Part shown: piece after piece, positions 1 through 7,748 of the stretch
Position numbering within the stretch: the stretch's first letter is position 1
Layout: every line of letters begins with the position of its first letter
From: Candidatus Faecivivens stercorigallinarum
GTDB lineage: Bacteria > Bacillota > Clostridia > Oscillospirales > Ruminococcaceae
Length of the DNA stretch: 22,177 nt
Reading direction: 5' to 3'
Assembly: GCA_018715465.1 (NCBI GenBank)
Contig: DVLN01000067.1
Location: 1 to 22,177, forward strand
The notes under the pieces: model-generated
Told to the model about the DNA's origin: nothing
Databases searched by the model: none
The model's input: the letters and a program-made list of their open reading frames with translations, nothing else
Made by a program: the position numbers and the translations under genes

Positions 1-146
1 AAGCAAACGGCATGAATTACTCTACTTTCATGAACGGCCTGAAGAAAGCCGGCATCTCCCTCAACAGAAAGATGCTGTCTGAGATTGCTATTCATGACAC
101 CGCTGCTTTCACCTCTCTGTGCGAGAAGGCAAAAGCTGCTCTGTAA
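1..146 (+). CDS. rplT: 50S ribosomal protein L20, C-terminal part (partial)
   Basis: The window opens inside this gene. The reading frame from base 3 to the TAA at 144-146 gives about 47 residues containing YSTFMNGLKKAGISLNRKML and ending in EKAKAAL, which matches the conserved C-terminal globular half of bacterial L20. L20 binds 23S rRNA early in assembly of the large subunit and is usually the last gene of an infC-rpmI-rplT operon; the first two genes would lie upstream of the window. A strong intrinsic terminator follows 11 bases after the stop, which fits the end of that operon. The 5' part is missing only because the window starts here. Confidence 0.95.
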   Translation, partial: ANGMNYSTFMNGLKKAGISLNRKMLSEIAIHDTAAFTSLCEKAKAAL

Positions 147-157
147 TTGATCGGATC

Positions 158-190
158 GCGCCTGGGCTGAGTGGCCCGGGCGTTTTCTTT
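158..190 (+). terminator. Intrinsic terminator after rplT
   Basis: A 9-bp stem (159-167 with 174-182, one G-T pair) closes a six-base loop and is followed by TTTTCTTT and further T-rich sequence. It lies just downstream of the rplT stop and ahead of the next promoter, so it most likely ends the rplT transcript. Confidence 0.9.
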
Positions 191-244
191 TGCTGTTTTT
201 TGGCGGCTGAAAAGGGGCAGCCGCTATTTTTTTACATTTTCCTG

Positions 245-273
245 TTTACAGAATTCGTATTTCGTGCGATAAT
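245..273 (+). promoter_or_regulatory. Sigma-A type promoter for the SpoU methyltransferase-luxS-dprA unit
   Basis: TTTACA (245-250) and GATAAT (268-273) are separated by 17 bases. Each matches the housekeeping sigma consensus at five of six positions, and the spacing is ideal. The site lies between the rplT terminator and the ATG at 325, in AT-rich sequence. A second hexamer, TATAAA at 281, lacks a well-spaced -35. Confidence 0.75.
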
Positions 274-324
274 AACGGTGTATAAATTTTTTTCGCCTGT
301 AGATGGCGGCAGGACAGGGGGAAT

Positions 325-1107
325 ATGGTGAACAGCATTACATCCAGGGATAATCCCCGTATTCGGGAGTATGTCCAACTTTCATTGCAGAAAAAAGCGC
401 GTACCTGGGCAGGACGATTTGTTCTGGAAGGAGTCAAGCTGCTGGAAGAGGCGTGTTTCAGCGGAATTGAGATCGAAAGCGTTTATATTACCCCTGAATG
501 TCTGGAAAGCGGAAAAAGTCAGCTGGCTGTGTTGGAGCAGCTGGATGAAAAAGTCTTTCTGGTCACTGGAGCGGCAGCTTCCAGACTCTTCCAGTCCAAA
601 ACGCCGCAGGGTGTCTGTGCGGTCTGCCGGATCCCCGAGCACCGCCCCGATTTTGTTAAAATGGGGCGCTACCTGGGACTGTGGGATTTGCAGGATCCTG
701 GCAATGTCGGAACAATGATCCGTACTGCCGATGCACTGGGGTTTGACGGGGTGATTCTGAGCAGGGACTGCTGTGATTTGTACAATCTCAAGACGGTGCG
801 CGCTGCAATGGGCGCATTGTTCAGGATGCCGGTGCTGGTGACGGATATGCAGGCGTTTGTGACAGAATATCGGGACAAACTGACCTTTTATGCGTCGGTG
901 GTGGATGCTGACGCACCGGGAATCACCAGTATCCAGTTCCCTGCGGGAAGTGTGATGATGATTGGCAATGAGGGAAACGGGCTGTCGGTTGAACAGGTCG
1001 CCCTCTGCGGCAACCGGGTCACGATTCCGATGACCGGGCGGGCAGAATCCTTTAACGCTGCGATGGCGGCGACCATTTTAATGTGGGAGATGTGCCGCCG
1101 GTCCTAA
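325..1107 (+). CDS. TrmH/SpoU family RNA 2'-O-methyltransferase
   Basis: This 260-residue protein should transfer a methyl group from S-adenosylmethionine to a ribose 2'-OH in rRNA or tRNA. It has the usual two parts: an N-terminal substrate-binding region (about 1-105, starting SITSRDNPRIREY) and a SpoU knot domain (about 113-258). The three SpoU motifs are visible: motif 1 LQDPGNVGTMIRTADALGF (residues 122-140, with N127 and R133), motif 2 IGNEGNGLS (213-221) and motif 3 IPMTGRAESFN (234-244). The last is usually SLN, so phenylalanine replaces leucine. The ATG at 325 follows a G-rich ribosome site; a GTG directly after it is an alternative. It is the first gene after a good promoter and ends 32 bases before luxS. 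The exact target nucleotide cannot be read from the sequence; relatives next to pheST or rplT are often called only rRNA methyltransferase. Confidence 0.9.
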   Translation: MVNSITSRDNPRIREYVQLSLQKKARTWAGRFVLEGVKLLEEACFSGIEIESVYITPECLESGKSQLAVLEQLDEKVFLVTGAAASRLFQSKTPQGVCAVCRIPEHRPDFVKMGRYLGLWDLQDPGNVGTMIRTADALGFDGVILSRDCCDLYNLKTVRAAMGALFRMPVLVTDMQAFVTEYRDKLTFYASVVDADAPGITSIQFPAGSVMMIGNEGNGLSVEQVALCGNRVTIPMTGRAESFNAAMAATILMWEMCRRS

Positions 1108-1139
1108 CAGATGATATCTATTTAGAAAGAAGAATGTTG

Positions 1140-1600
1140 ATGAAGACGATCAAAAGCTTTGAGGTAAATCATGACAAGCTGACAAAAGGAATGTATGTTT
1201 CCAGAATCGACGGCGATTGCATTACCTATGATATTCGGATGGTGACACCCAACGGCGGGATCTATCTGGAAAATGACGGACTGCATACATTTGAGCATCT
1301 GTTTGCAACCTATGTGCGCAACTCTTCATTTTCCGATCAGATCATTTATGTCGGACCGATGGGCTGCCGGACTGGATTTTATTTTATTACCCGTGACACA
1401 GTATCCAGACAGCAGGCTCTGGACCTTGTCCGCCAGACCTGTGCATTTATTCTGATTTTAGTGGGGAAATCCCTGGGAGCAAGCGCTGGGAATGCGGAAA
1501 CTACCTGGATCATTCGCTGCCCAAAGCCAAGGTTTACGCCGAAGATCTGCAAAAGGTGCTGAACGGTTGGACAACGGAACAGATGGAGTACCAGCAGTAA
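1140..1600 (+). pseudogene. luxS: S-ribosylhomocysteine lyase LuxS, interrupted by a one-base frameshift
   Basis: LuxS cleaves S-ribosylhomocysteine to homocysteine and the autoinducer-2 precursor DPD. Counting from the ATG at 1140, the first 105 residues are clearly LuxS: S6, R33, the metal motif HTFEH (H49, H53) and PMGCRTGFYF with catalytic C76. After codon CTG (1452-1454) the frame loses the family pattern and stops at 1562. The frame one base back continues it: DFSGEIPG, then WECGNYLDHSLPKAKVYAED with the third zinc-ligand cysteine (C119 in the repaired protein), ending at TAA 1598-1600. Repaired length is about 153 residues, normal for this clostridial type. One G appears to be missing near 1454 (CTGGAT read as CTGAT). 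As read, the protein lacks the third ligand and should be inactive. The start is chosen because GAAAG/AAG sits 7-10 bases before 1140; ATG 1134 is possible. Either a true pseudogene or a sequencing error. Confidence 0.85.
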
Positions 1601-1649
1601 TCATTTTGGCGGCGGGATAACCAAATATATTTTTAAGGAGTGTTGCTCG

Positions 1650-2918
1650 ATGGTCAACGAAAACAAAGCCTTGTATTGGGTGTGGCTGACACAGTGCTTT
1701 TCTGTTTCAAGTCCAAAGGTGATCGAGCTGCTGGATAAGACAGATCCGGAAACCTTCTATAAAGAAAAGACTGCCTATTCTTTTTTGAATCAGAATGATA
1801 TGCGTGCAGTTACAACAGTTTCTCTCGAACGGGCGCAGATGATCCTCGACCGCTGTCAGAAACTGGGTGTGCAGGTGATTACGATGGAGGATGAAGCATA
1901 TCCCGAAAGTCTGCTGCATATCTTTTGCCCGCCTCCTGTCATCTATGTGCAGGGTTCGTTGGACTGCCTTCGGAACCATCTGGCTGTCGCCGCGGTCGGT
2001 TCCCGGCGGGCGATTGATTATTATAACTCGGAAATGGGCAATATCTGTTATCAGCTGGCGGTCGCCGGTGCTGTGATTATCAGCGGCTGTGCGGTCGGAA
2101 ATGATACCTATGCTCACCTTGGCTGCATGGCAGGCGGGGCACCAACCATCGGCGTTCTGGCATGCGGGAGTGATGTGGATTATCCTTCCAAGAGCCGGGA
2201 GCTCAAAAAGCAGATTCTCGCACGTGGTGGAGCATTGGTGACCGAGCTTCCGCCCGGAACCAAGAACTTTCGCGGATACTTCCAGGCCCGCAACCGGCTG
2301 ATCGCCGGTCTGGCCGACTGTGTCCTGCTGGGACAGGTTCCGATGCGCAGCGGCGCGATTATTACCGCCGAGGCGGCGGTTGATCAGGGAAAAGAGATTT
2401 TCTGTATCCCGCCCTGCAACATCAGTGAACCTGCCTGTATGGGTGTTGCACCGTTTATTCGGGATGGTGCGAAGATGGCTTTGTCCGGCTATGATATTGC
2501 TTCGATGTATTCCGACCGTTACCGCGATACGCTGAAGCAGGAGGTGTATGAACACCAGATGTATCTGTTTAAACTGGCAGAGGAGAGCCCGGATGTTCCT
2601 GCACCCCGCAAAAAGAATGCAGCGAAGGATACCGAAGAAAAGAAGAAACCTGCATCTTCTCGGTCTCAGACGGAAAAGGCGGCGAAAAGCAAGAAACCGG
2701 CATCAGAGCCTGCCGCTAAGACGGTGAATTTAAATGATTACGCCAAAGATGACCCCCGTCGGCTGATCCTCGCTTTGCTGACGGATGAACCGCGGATGAT
2801 TGACGACCTGAAAAGTCAATCGGGATTGTCGACCAGCCGGCTGTTACAGGTGTTGACGGATATGGAAATGGATGGTATCATCGAAGCATTGAGTGGCCAG
2901 CGGTATAAACTTGCCTGA
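1650..2918 (+). CDS. dprA: DNA-processing protein DprA (Smf), divergent
   Basis: DprA binds single-stranded DNA taken up in transformation and loads RecA. This 422-residue protein has a helical N-terminal region (about 1-85), a Rossmann-like DprA domain (about 105-285), a Lys/Ala/Ser/Pro-rich low-complexity linker (about 305-350) and a C-terminal winged helix (about 365-422, PRRLILALLTDEPRMIDDLK). Recognisable landmarks are VGSRR (116-120), SGCAVGNDTYAH (from 145), LPPG and RNRLIAGLADCVLL. Several signatures differ from the usual form: SGxAxGID reads SGCAVGND, FPxRNR reads FQARNR, the VVEA strand reads LLGQ, and the VPG loop reads IPPCN. The fold still looks complete and the frame is intact. 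AAGGAG lies nine bases before the ATG. It follows luxS by 49 bases, probably in the same transcript. Family assignment is sure; full activity is not. Confidence 0.88.
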   Translation: MVNENKALYWVWLTQCFSVSSPKVIELLDKTDPETFYKEKTAYSFLNQNDMRAVTTVSLERAQMILDRCQKLGVQVITMEDEAYPESLLHIFCPPPVIYVQGSLDCLRNHLAVAAVGSRRAIDYYNSEMGNICYQLAVAGAVIISGCAVGNDTYAHLGCMAGGAPTIGVLACGSDVDYPSKSRELKKQILARGGALVTELPPGTKNFRGYFQARNRLIAGLADCVLLGQVPMRSGAIITAEAAVDQGKEIFCIPPCNISEPACMGVAPFIRDGAKMALSGYDIASMYSDRYRDTLKQEVYEHQMYLFKLAEESPDVPAPRKKNAAKDTEEKKKPASSRSQTEKAAKSKKPASEPAAKTVNLNDYAKDDPRRLILALLTDEPRMIDDLKSQSGLSTSRLLQVLTDMEMDGIIEALSGQRYKLA

Positions 2919-2925
2919 TAACAGG

Positions 2926-3066
2926 GACAGTTCAAAAACTGTCTTTACCCCCATAAATCTCTGTGGGGGAAAGTGGATCGGATCCGGCCGGGAGGTCCGC
3001 CGGTCCATTTTTCCGCGCAGAGGTTTTTATTGCGCGCTGCAGGAGAAAGAATTCTCCTTTTCTTTT
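2926..3066 (+). promoter_or_regulatory. Hairpin-rich topA leader / dprA-topA spacer
   Basis: The 185 bases between dprA and topA hold a run of inverted repeats: GACAGTT/AACTGTC (2926-2943, 7 bp, loop CAAA), CCCCCA with TGGGGG just after, CCGGC/GCCGG (2984-3003), CGCGCA/TGCGCG (3014-3036) and AGGAGAA/TTCTCCT (3041-3058). I see no good sigma-A promoter between the last hairpin and the topA start, so transcription either reads through from dprA or starts within this region. A cis-acting leader is inferred, not shown. Confidence 0.45.
3041..3066 (+). terminator. Terminator-like hairpin in front of topA
   Basis: AGGAGAA pairs perfectly with TTCTCCT (3041-3047 with 3052-3058) around a four-base loop, and the stem runs straight into TTTTCTTTT. 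The shape is that of an intrinsic terminator, but it ends only 37 bases before the topA ATG, leaving little room for a promoter after it. It could therefore be an attenuator in the topA leader or a weak terminator of the dprA unit. The stem is short and AT-containing. Confidence 0.5.
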
Positions 3067-3103
3067 GGGAAATAGGAAAAGGATGAAAGGAAAGATAACC
3101 CCA

Positions 3104-5233
3104 ATGAGTAAGCTAGTTATTGTTGAATCGCCCGCAAAGGCGAAAACCATTAAAAAATACCTGGGGAAAAATTATGAGGTCATGGCGTCTATGGGACATG
3201 TACGGGATCTTCCCAAAAGCACCCTCGGCGTCGATGTGGAACATGATTTTACCCCGAAATATTTGAATATTCGCAAACAGTCAGATACCATCAAGGGTTT
3301 GCAGGCTGCGGCCAAAAAAGCAGATAAAGTCTATCTTGCAACTGACCCTGACCGAGAAGGAGAGGCGATTTCCTGGCACTTGGCCAATATCCTCAAGCTG
3401 GATGTTGCCGATAAAAACCGGGTGACCTTCAATGAAATCACCAAATCGGGGGTCAAGGATGGCATGGCGCATCCCAGAAGTCTGGATATGGACCTGGTCA
3501 ATGCCCAGCAGGCCAGAAGAATTCTCGACCGTATCGTTGGATATAAGCTGTCTCCATTTCTCTGGAAAAAGGTTCGCCCCGGTCTGAGTGCCGGACGTGT
3601 CCAGTCGGTCACCGTGCGGATGATCGTCGATCGTGAAAATGAAATCCGGGCGTTTGTCCCGGAAGAGTACTGGACGATTGAAGCAAAGCTCAATCCCCAG
3701 TCTTCCAAGTCTCGCAAGGGATTTGTAGCCCGCTTTTACGGGATTGACGGCAAAAAGATGGAGCTGAACAATAAGGAAGAGTCTGATCGGGTGCTGGAAC
3801 TGCTGAAAGATGCCCAGTATCAGGTCAGCGGTCTGAAAAAGGGAACTCGCAAGCGTTCTCCCGCTCCGCCTTTTACCACCTCAACTTTACAGCAGGAGGC
3901 TTCCCGAAAACTGGGTTTCCAGTCTAAACGAACCATGTCGGCTGCCCAGCAGCTGTACGAGGGCGTTGAACTGCCCAAGCTGGGCGCAGTCGGTCTGATC
4001 ACCTACATGCGAACCGACTCGCTGCGTATCTCGGATGAGGCGCGGGCTGCCGCTTCCAGCTATATCGAAGAAAAGTATGGCAAGGATTATCTGCCCGCTT
4101 CTCCCCGCATCTACAAGACCAGGGCAGGCGCGCAGGATGCCCACGAAGCGATTCGTCCGACCATGCCGGAAATGACTCCTGAGTCGGTTAAGGAAAACCT
4201 TTCTGCCGACCAGTATAAATTGTATAAGCTGATCTGGGACCGTTTTATCGCTTCTCAGATGGCGGACGCAGTGTATGATACTGTCGCGGTGGATATTGAG
4301 GCGGCAAAGAACCTGTCTGATCAGCAGATGACCTCCCGTTCGGATGTCTGCCTGTTCAAGGCCAGCGGCTTTTCGGTCCGATTTGACGGGTTTACGACAT
4401 TGTACGTCGAGGGCAAGGACACCGATGAGGAAAAAGAGGGAATGCTGCCTGTAATGGAAAAGGGGGATCTGCTCAAACTGCTGGAACTGGGCGGCAACCA
4501 GCATTTCACCCAACCGCCTGCACGTTATACCGAGGCCTCACTGATTAAGATGCTGGAAGAAAACGGTATCGGGCGTCCGTCTACCTACGCGCCCACCATT
4601 TCGACTATCCTGACACGAGGGTATGTCGAACGGGAGGGAAAATCCCTCAAACCGACCCAGTTGGGAGAGGTGACGACCAGCCTGATGACCGGGCATTTTG
4701 CCCAGATTGTCGATCCCGGTTTCACCGCCAAGATGGAGACCGACCTTGACCTGGTCGGGGAAGGGAAAAAGCCTTGGGTACAGACGTTGCAGGAATTTTA
4801 TGGCGACTTTTCTTCTACTCTGACCAAGGCTGAGGAAGATATGAAGGATGTCTTCATGAAGATCCCGGATGAAGAGACCGATATCGTCTGTGAAAAGTGC
4901 GGACGGAAAATGGTCATCAAAACTGGACGTTTCGGAAAATTCCTCGCCTGTCCTGGATTCCCCGAATGCCGCAACACCAAAACAATCGCGGTAGAGGCAC
5001 CTGGTGCCTGCCCGAAATGTGGTGGCAAGATTCTGGAAAAGAAGTCGAGAAAAGGGAAAAAGTTCTTTGGCTGTGAACACAACCCGGAATGTGATTTTAT
5101 GAGCTGGGATGCGCCGATCGCTGAAAACTGTCCCAAGTGCGGCAAGACACTGCTGCAAAAGGCGGGCAGGGGCGCAAAGATCTACTGCTCCAATGCCGAA
5201 TGTGATTATGAACGTCCGGTTGAAAAGAAATAA
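3104..5233 (+). CDS. topA: DNA topoisomerase I (type IA)
   Basis: This enzyme relaxes negative supercoils by nicking one strand through a 5'-phosphotyrosine bond. The 709-residue protein begins MSKLVIVESPAKAKTIKKYL, the standard type IA start, with E8 of the TOPRIM domain and the acidic triad in LATDPDREGEAISWHL (D81, D83, E85). AGRVQS (163-168) and the active-site tyrosine Y301 in GLITYMRTDSLRIS follow. Three C-terminal zinc ribbons (about 592-709) each show CxxC pairs: CEKCGRK, CPKCGGK and CPKCGKT. Length is typical for Firmicutes. The ATG at 3104 is preferred over an in-frame ATG at 3083 because AAAGGAAAG lies about ten bases upstream and because homologues start with this motif. It opens a tight gene string, with trmFO 11 bases after its stop. 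Confidence 0.97.
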   Translation: MSKLVIVESPAKAKTIKKYLGKNYEVMASMGHVRDLPKSTLGVDVEHDFTPKYLNIRKQSDTIKGLQAAAKKADKVYLATDPDREGEAISWHLANILKLDVADKNRVTFNEITKSGVKDGMAHPRSLDMDLVNAQQARRILDRIVGYKLSPFLWKKVRPGLSAGRVQSVTVRMIVDRENEIRAFVPEEYWTIEAKLNPQSSKSRKGFVARFYGIDGKKMELNNKEESDRVLELLKDAQYQVSGLKKGTRKRSPAPPFTTSTLQQEASRKLGFQSKRTMSAAQQLYEGVELPKLGAVGLITYMRTDSLRISDEARAAASSYIEEKYGKDYLPASPRIYKTRAGAQDAHEAIRPTMPEMTPESVKENLSADQYKLYKLIWDRFIASQMADAVYDTVAVDIEAAKNLSDQQMTSRSDVCLFKASGFSVRFDGFTTLYVEGKDTDEEKEGMLPVMEKGDLLKLLELGGNQHFTQPPARYTEASLIKMLEENGIGRPSTYAPTISTILTRGYVEREGKSLKPTQLGEVTTSLMTGHFAQIVDPGFTAKMETDLDLVGEGKKPWVQTLQEFYGDFSSTLTKAEEDMKDVFMKIPDEETDIVCEKCGRKMVIKTGRFGKFLACPGFPECRNTKTIAVEAPGACPKCGGKILEKKSRKGKKFFGCEHNPECDFMSWDAPIAENCPKCGKTLLQKAGRGAKIYCSNAECDYERPVEKK

Positions 5234-5244
5234 GGGGGCTGCCG

Positions 5245-6621
5245 ATGAAAAAAGCAATTGTTGTGGGCGGCGGCCTGGCCGGTTGTGAGGCGGCACAGAT
5301 CATCGCTTCTTACGGCATTGATGTCGATTTATATGAGCAGAAACCGGTTCAGTTTTCTCCGGCACATAAAAGTGAGGGGCTGGCCGAACTGGTTTGCTCC
5401 AATTCTCTGAAGGCATCCCGGCTGGCATCTGCTTCCGGTCTGCTCAAAGAGGAAATGCGGCTGCTGGGCAGTATGCTGGTGCCTGCTGCGGAACAGACTG
5501 CTGTTGCGGCAGGCGGCGCGCTTGCCGTTGACCGGACGCTGTTTTCCCAGCTGGTGACTCGGATGATCGAGGAAAATCCGCGGATTCATCTGATCCGGGA
5601 AGAGGTTACCGGGCTTTCATTTGACTGCCCGGCTGTCATTGCAACCGGACCGCTGACTAGTGACCGGATGGCGGAGGCAATCCGTGAAAAAACCGGAGAG
5701 GATTCCCTGTCATTTTTTGATGCGGCGGCACCGATTGTACTGGCTGATTCGATCGACCGGGAGATTGTCTTTGCAGCGTCCCGTTATGGGAGAGGTGAAG
5801 ACGATTACCTCAACTGTCCGATGAACCGGGAGGAATATGAGGCATTTTACGACGCGCTGATTCATGCGGAAGGGGCACCCAGGCATGATGTCGACAACGG
5901 TTTGAAGGTATATGAAGGCTGTATGCCGATCGAGATTATGGCGAAGCGTGGGGATGATACCATCCGTTTTGGCCCCCTCAAGCCGGTTGGACTGCGTGAT
6001 CCGCGCACTGGCCACCGTCCGTGGGCAGTCGTCCAGCTGCGAAAGGAAAATGAACAGGGGACGATGTACAACCTGGTTGGTTTTCAGACCAACCTCAAAT
6101 GGGGAGAACAGAAACGGGTCTTTTCAATGATACCGGGACTTGAAAACGCTGAATTTGTCCGGTACGGTGTTATGCACCGCAATACCTTCCTCAATTCTCC
6201 CAAACTGCTGGGACGGGATTTCCGGCTGATAAATGGCGGCGAGCTGTGGTTCGCAGGTCAGATGACGGGTGTCGAAGGATATATGGAATCGGCAATGAGC
6301 GGGCTGGTAGCAGGACATGCGCTGGCGCGTCGTATGCTGGGACTTATTCCGTTTGACTTCCCGCATGATACGATGATCGGAGCGCTGTGTGACCATGTCT
6401 GCGACAAAAGCGTTCCCGATTTCCAGCCGATGGGCAGCAATATGGGTATCCTGCCGCCGCTGCCGGAACGGATTCGGGATAAGAAAGAACGGTACTTACA
6501 GGTCGCAAAACGGGCGATCGGGTCGTTTGCGGCTGAGCTGGAGCGAAACGGATATACACAGCATTTTAAGGACAGCGCTGTCCTTTCGGATGGAATGCTG
6601 CAAGACAAAAAGGAAGGATGA
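5245..6621 (+). CDS. trmFO: Methylenetetrahydrofolate-tRNA-(uracil-5-)-methyltransferase TrmFO
   Basis: TrmFO makes ribothymidine at position 54 of the tRNA T-loop, taking carbon from methylenetetrahydrofolate and electrons from FADH2. The 458-residue protein starts with the FAD dinucleotide motif VVGGGLAGCEAA (6-17) and has LAELVCSNSLK, whose C51 matches a family cysteine. C226 in YEGCMPIE corresponds to the other cysteine discussed for the reaction. The run FGPLKPVGLRDPRTGHRPWA and the C-terminal SNMGILPPLPERIRDKKERY are typical. Length is near the family norm (about 435-460). The ATG follows AGGGGGC by a short gap. Its place directly after topA is conserved in many Firmicutes (the old gid gene). 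No defect is seen. Confidence 0.97.
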   Translation: MKKAIVVGGGLAGCEAAQIIASYGIDVDLYEQKPVQFSPAHKSEGLAELVCSNSLKASRLASASGLLKEEMRLLGSMLVPAAEQTAVAAGGALAVDRTLFSQLVTRMIEENPRIHLIREEVTGLSFDCPAVIATGPLTSDRMAEAIREKTGEDSLSFFDAAAPIVLADSIDREIVFAASRYGRGEDDYLNCPMNREEYEAFYDALIHAEGAPRHDVDNGLKVYEGCMPIEIMAKRGDDTIRFGPLKPVGLRDPRTGHRPWAVVQLRKENEQGTMYNLVGFQTNLKWGEQKRVFSMIPGLENAEFVRYGVMHRNTFLNSPKLLGRDFRLINGGELWFAGQMTGVEGYMESAMSGLVAGHALARRMLGLIPFDFPHDTMIGALCDHVCDKSVPDFQPMGSNMGILPPLPERIRDKKERYLQVAKRAIGSFAAELERNGYTQHFKDSAVLSDGMLQDKKEG

Positions 6622-6627
6622 CCGGAA

Positions 6628-7641
6628 ATGAAAATCATTGTGGACGGATTTGGCGGAGATAACGCACCGCTCGCAGTATTGGAAGGATGCGCGGCTGCTG
6701 TAAAGGAGTACGGAGTTGATTTGATTGTAACCGGCGATGAGCAGGTGATCCGCAAAACAGCTGCCGAGCATCAGATCTCGCTGGATGGTATTGAGATTGT
6801 CCATGCACCGGATGTGATTTCGATGCACGACGATCCGGTGACGCTGCTTAAGGCAAAGTCGGAAAGCTCGATGGCAGTTGCGTTTAAGCTGCTTAAGGAT
6901 GGAAAGGGCGATGCTTTTGTCAGCGGCGGCAGCACCGGTGCAATTGTTGTCGGTGCCAACTTTATCATCAAGCGTCTCAAAGGCATCAAACGTGCGGGCC
7001 TTGCGACGGTCATTCCAACCATCAAGGGCTGCTATCTGCTGATGGATGCCGGCGCAAACCTCGACTGCAAGCCGGAGACGCTGCTGCATTTCGGTATCAT
7101 GGGCAGCATTTACATGGAAAAGGTCATGGGCATCAAAAATCCGAAGGTCGGTCTGGTCAATGTCGGCGCGGAAGACACCAAGGGCGGTGATCTCCAGAAG
7201 GAAGCCTACGCACTGCTGACCAAGGCTCCGATCAACTTTACCGGCAACGTGGAAGCGCGCGGGATTCCGGCAGGGGAAGTCGATGTCGCAGTTGCCGACG
7301 GCTTTACCGGAAATATTATCCTCAAACTGACCGAAGGGCTGGGCTCGATGTTCGCCAAAATGGTCAAGGGGATGTTTACCGGCGCCGGTAAGGTGGCGGC
7401 ACTGATGCTGCTGGGCAAGATCAAGGCATTCAAAAAGTCGATGGATTATACCGAATATGGCGGCGCACCGCTGCTGGGCGCTGCAATGCCGGTCATTAAG
7501 GCTCACGGCAGTTCCAACGGCTATGCCTTCAAAAATGCAATCCGTCAGGCGCGGGATTTTGTCTCTGGCGGCGTCAATGATGCGATCTCCCAGGCACTCG
7601 CTACCCTGCGGGAAGAAGCAGCAAAGGAAAAAGAAGATTGA
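6628..7641 (+). CDS. plsX: Phosphate acyltransferase PlsX
   Basis: PlsX converts acyl-ACP to acyl-phosphate, the donor used by PlsY to begin phospholipid synthesis at the membrane. The 337-residue protein shows the family start MKIIVDGFGGDNAP, then SGGSTGAIVVGANF, LMDAGANLDCKPETLLHFG, VGLVNVGAEDTKGG and ADGFTGNIILKLTEG, ending with the AHGSSNGYAFKNAIRQAR segment. Length is normal. GGAAGG overlapping the trmFO stop provides a ribosome site for ATG 6628, six bases after trmFO. In many Firmicutes acpP lies between plsX and rnc; here no acyl carrier gene is present and rnc follows directly, with a stable hairpin in the gap. Confidence 0.97.
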   Translation: MKIIVDGFGGDNAPLAVLEGCAAAVKEYGVDLIVTGDEQVIRKTAAEHQISLDGIEIVHAPDVISMHDDPVTLLKAKSESSMAVAFKLLKDGKGDAFVSGGSTGAIVVGANFIIKRLKGIKRAGLATVIPTIKGCYLLMDAGANLDCKPETLLHFGIMGSIYMEKVMGIKNPKVGLVNVGAEDTKGGDLQKEAYALLTKAPINFTGNVEARGIPAGEVDVAVADGFTGNIILKLTEGLGSMFAKMVKGMFTGAGKVAALMLLGKIKAFKKSMDYTEYGGAPLLGAAMPVIKAHGSSNGYAFKNAIRQARDFVSGGVNDAISQALATLREEAAKEKED

Positions 7642-7651
7642 TGAACAAGTT

Positions 7652-7675
7652 CCCCGGGCGGGTTTCCGTCCGGGG
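7652..7675 (+). other. 10-bp hairpin between plsX and rnc
   Basis: CCCCGGGCGG (7652-7661) pairs with CCGTCCGGGG (7666-7675) through ten base pairs, one of them G-T, around the loop GTTT. A run of five T lies at 7686-7690, ten bases beyond the stem, so it is a poor match to an intrinsic terminator. It could be an RNA processing or stability element in the plsX-rnc message; that is inference. Confidence 0.55.
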
Positions 7676-7748
7676 CTGTCGGCGGTTTTTGATGCATCTG
7701 GAAAACAGTTTCCCGATGCCTGAGAGACCGCGGGAAAGGATGAAAAAG

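Noticed and set aside
119..331. A 70-codon open frame on the + strand over the rplT terminator and the following promoter
   Set aside because: It starts inside rplT in another frame, covers the terminator and promoter, and has no ribosome site or family pattern.
1446..1470. Programmed -1 frameshifting in luxS
   Set aside because: No X XXY YYZ slippery heptamer in the needed frame and no known recoding of luxS; a mutation or read error is simpler.
2963..3103. N-terminal extension of topA starting at ATG 2963
   Set aside because: The extra residues are not part of type IA topoisomerases, are encoded by the hairpin-rich spacer, and a proper start with ribosome site exists at 3104.
7638..7748. 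Longer start of rnc at 7638
   Set aside because: The extension covers the plsX-rnc hairpin, has no RNase III homology, and the ribosome site favours 7749.
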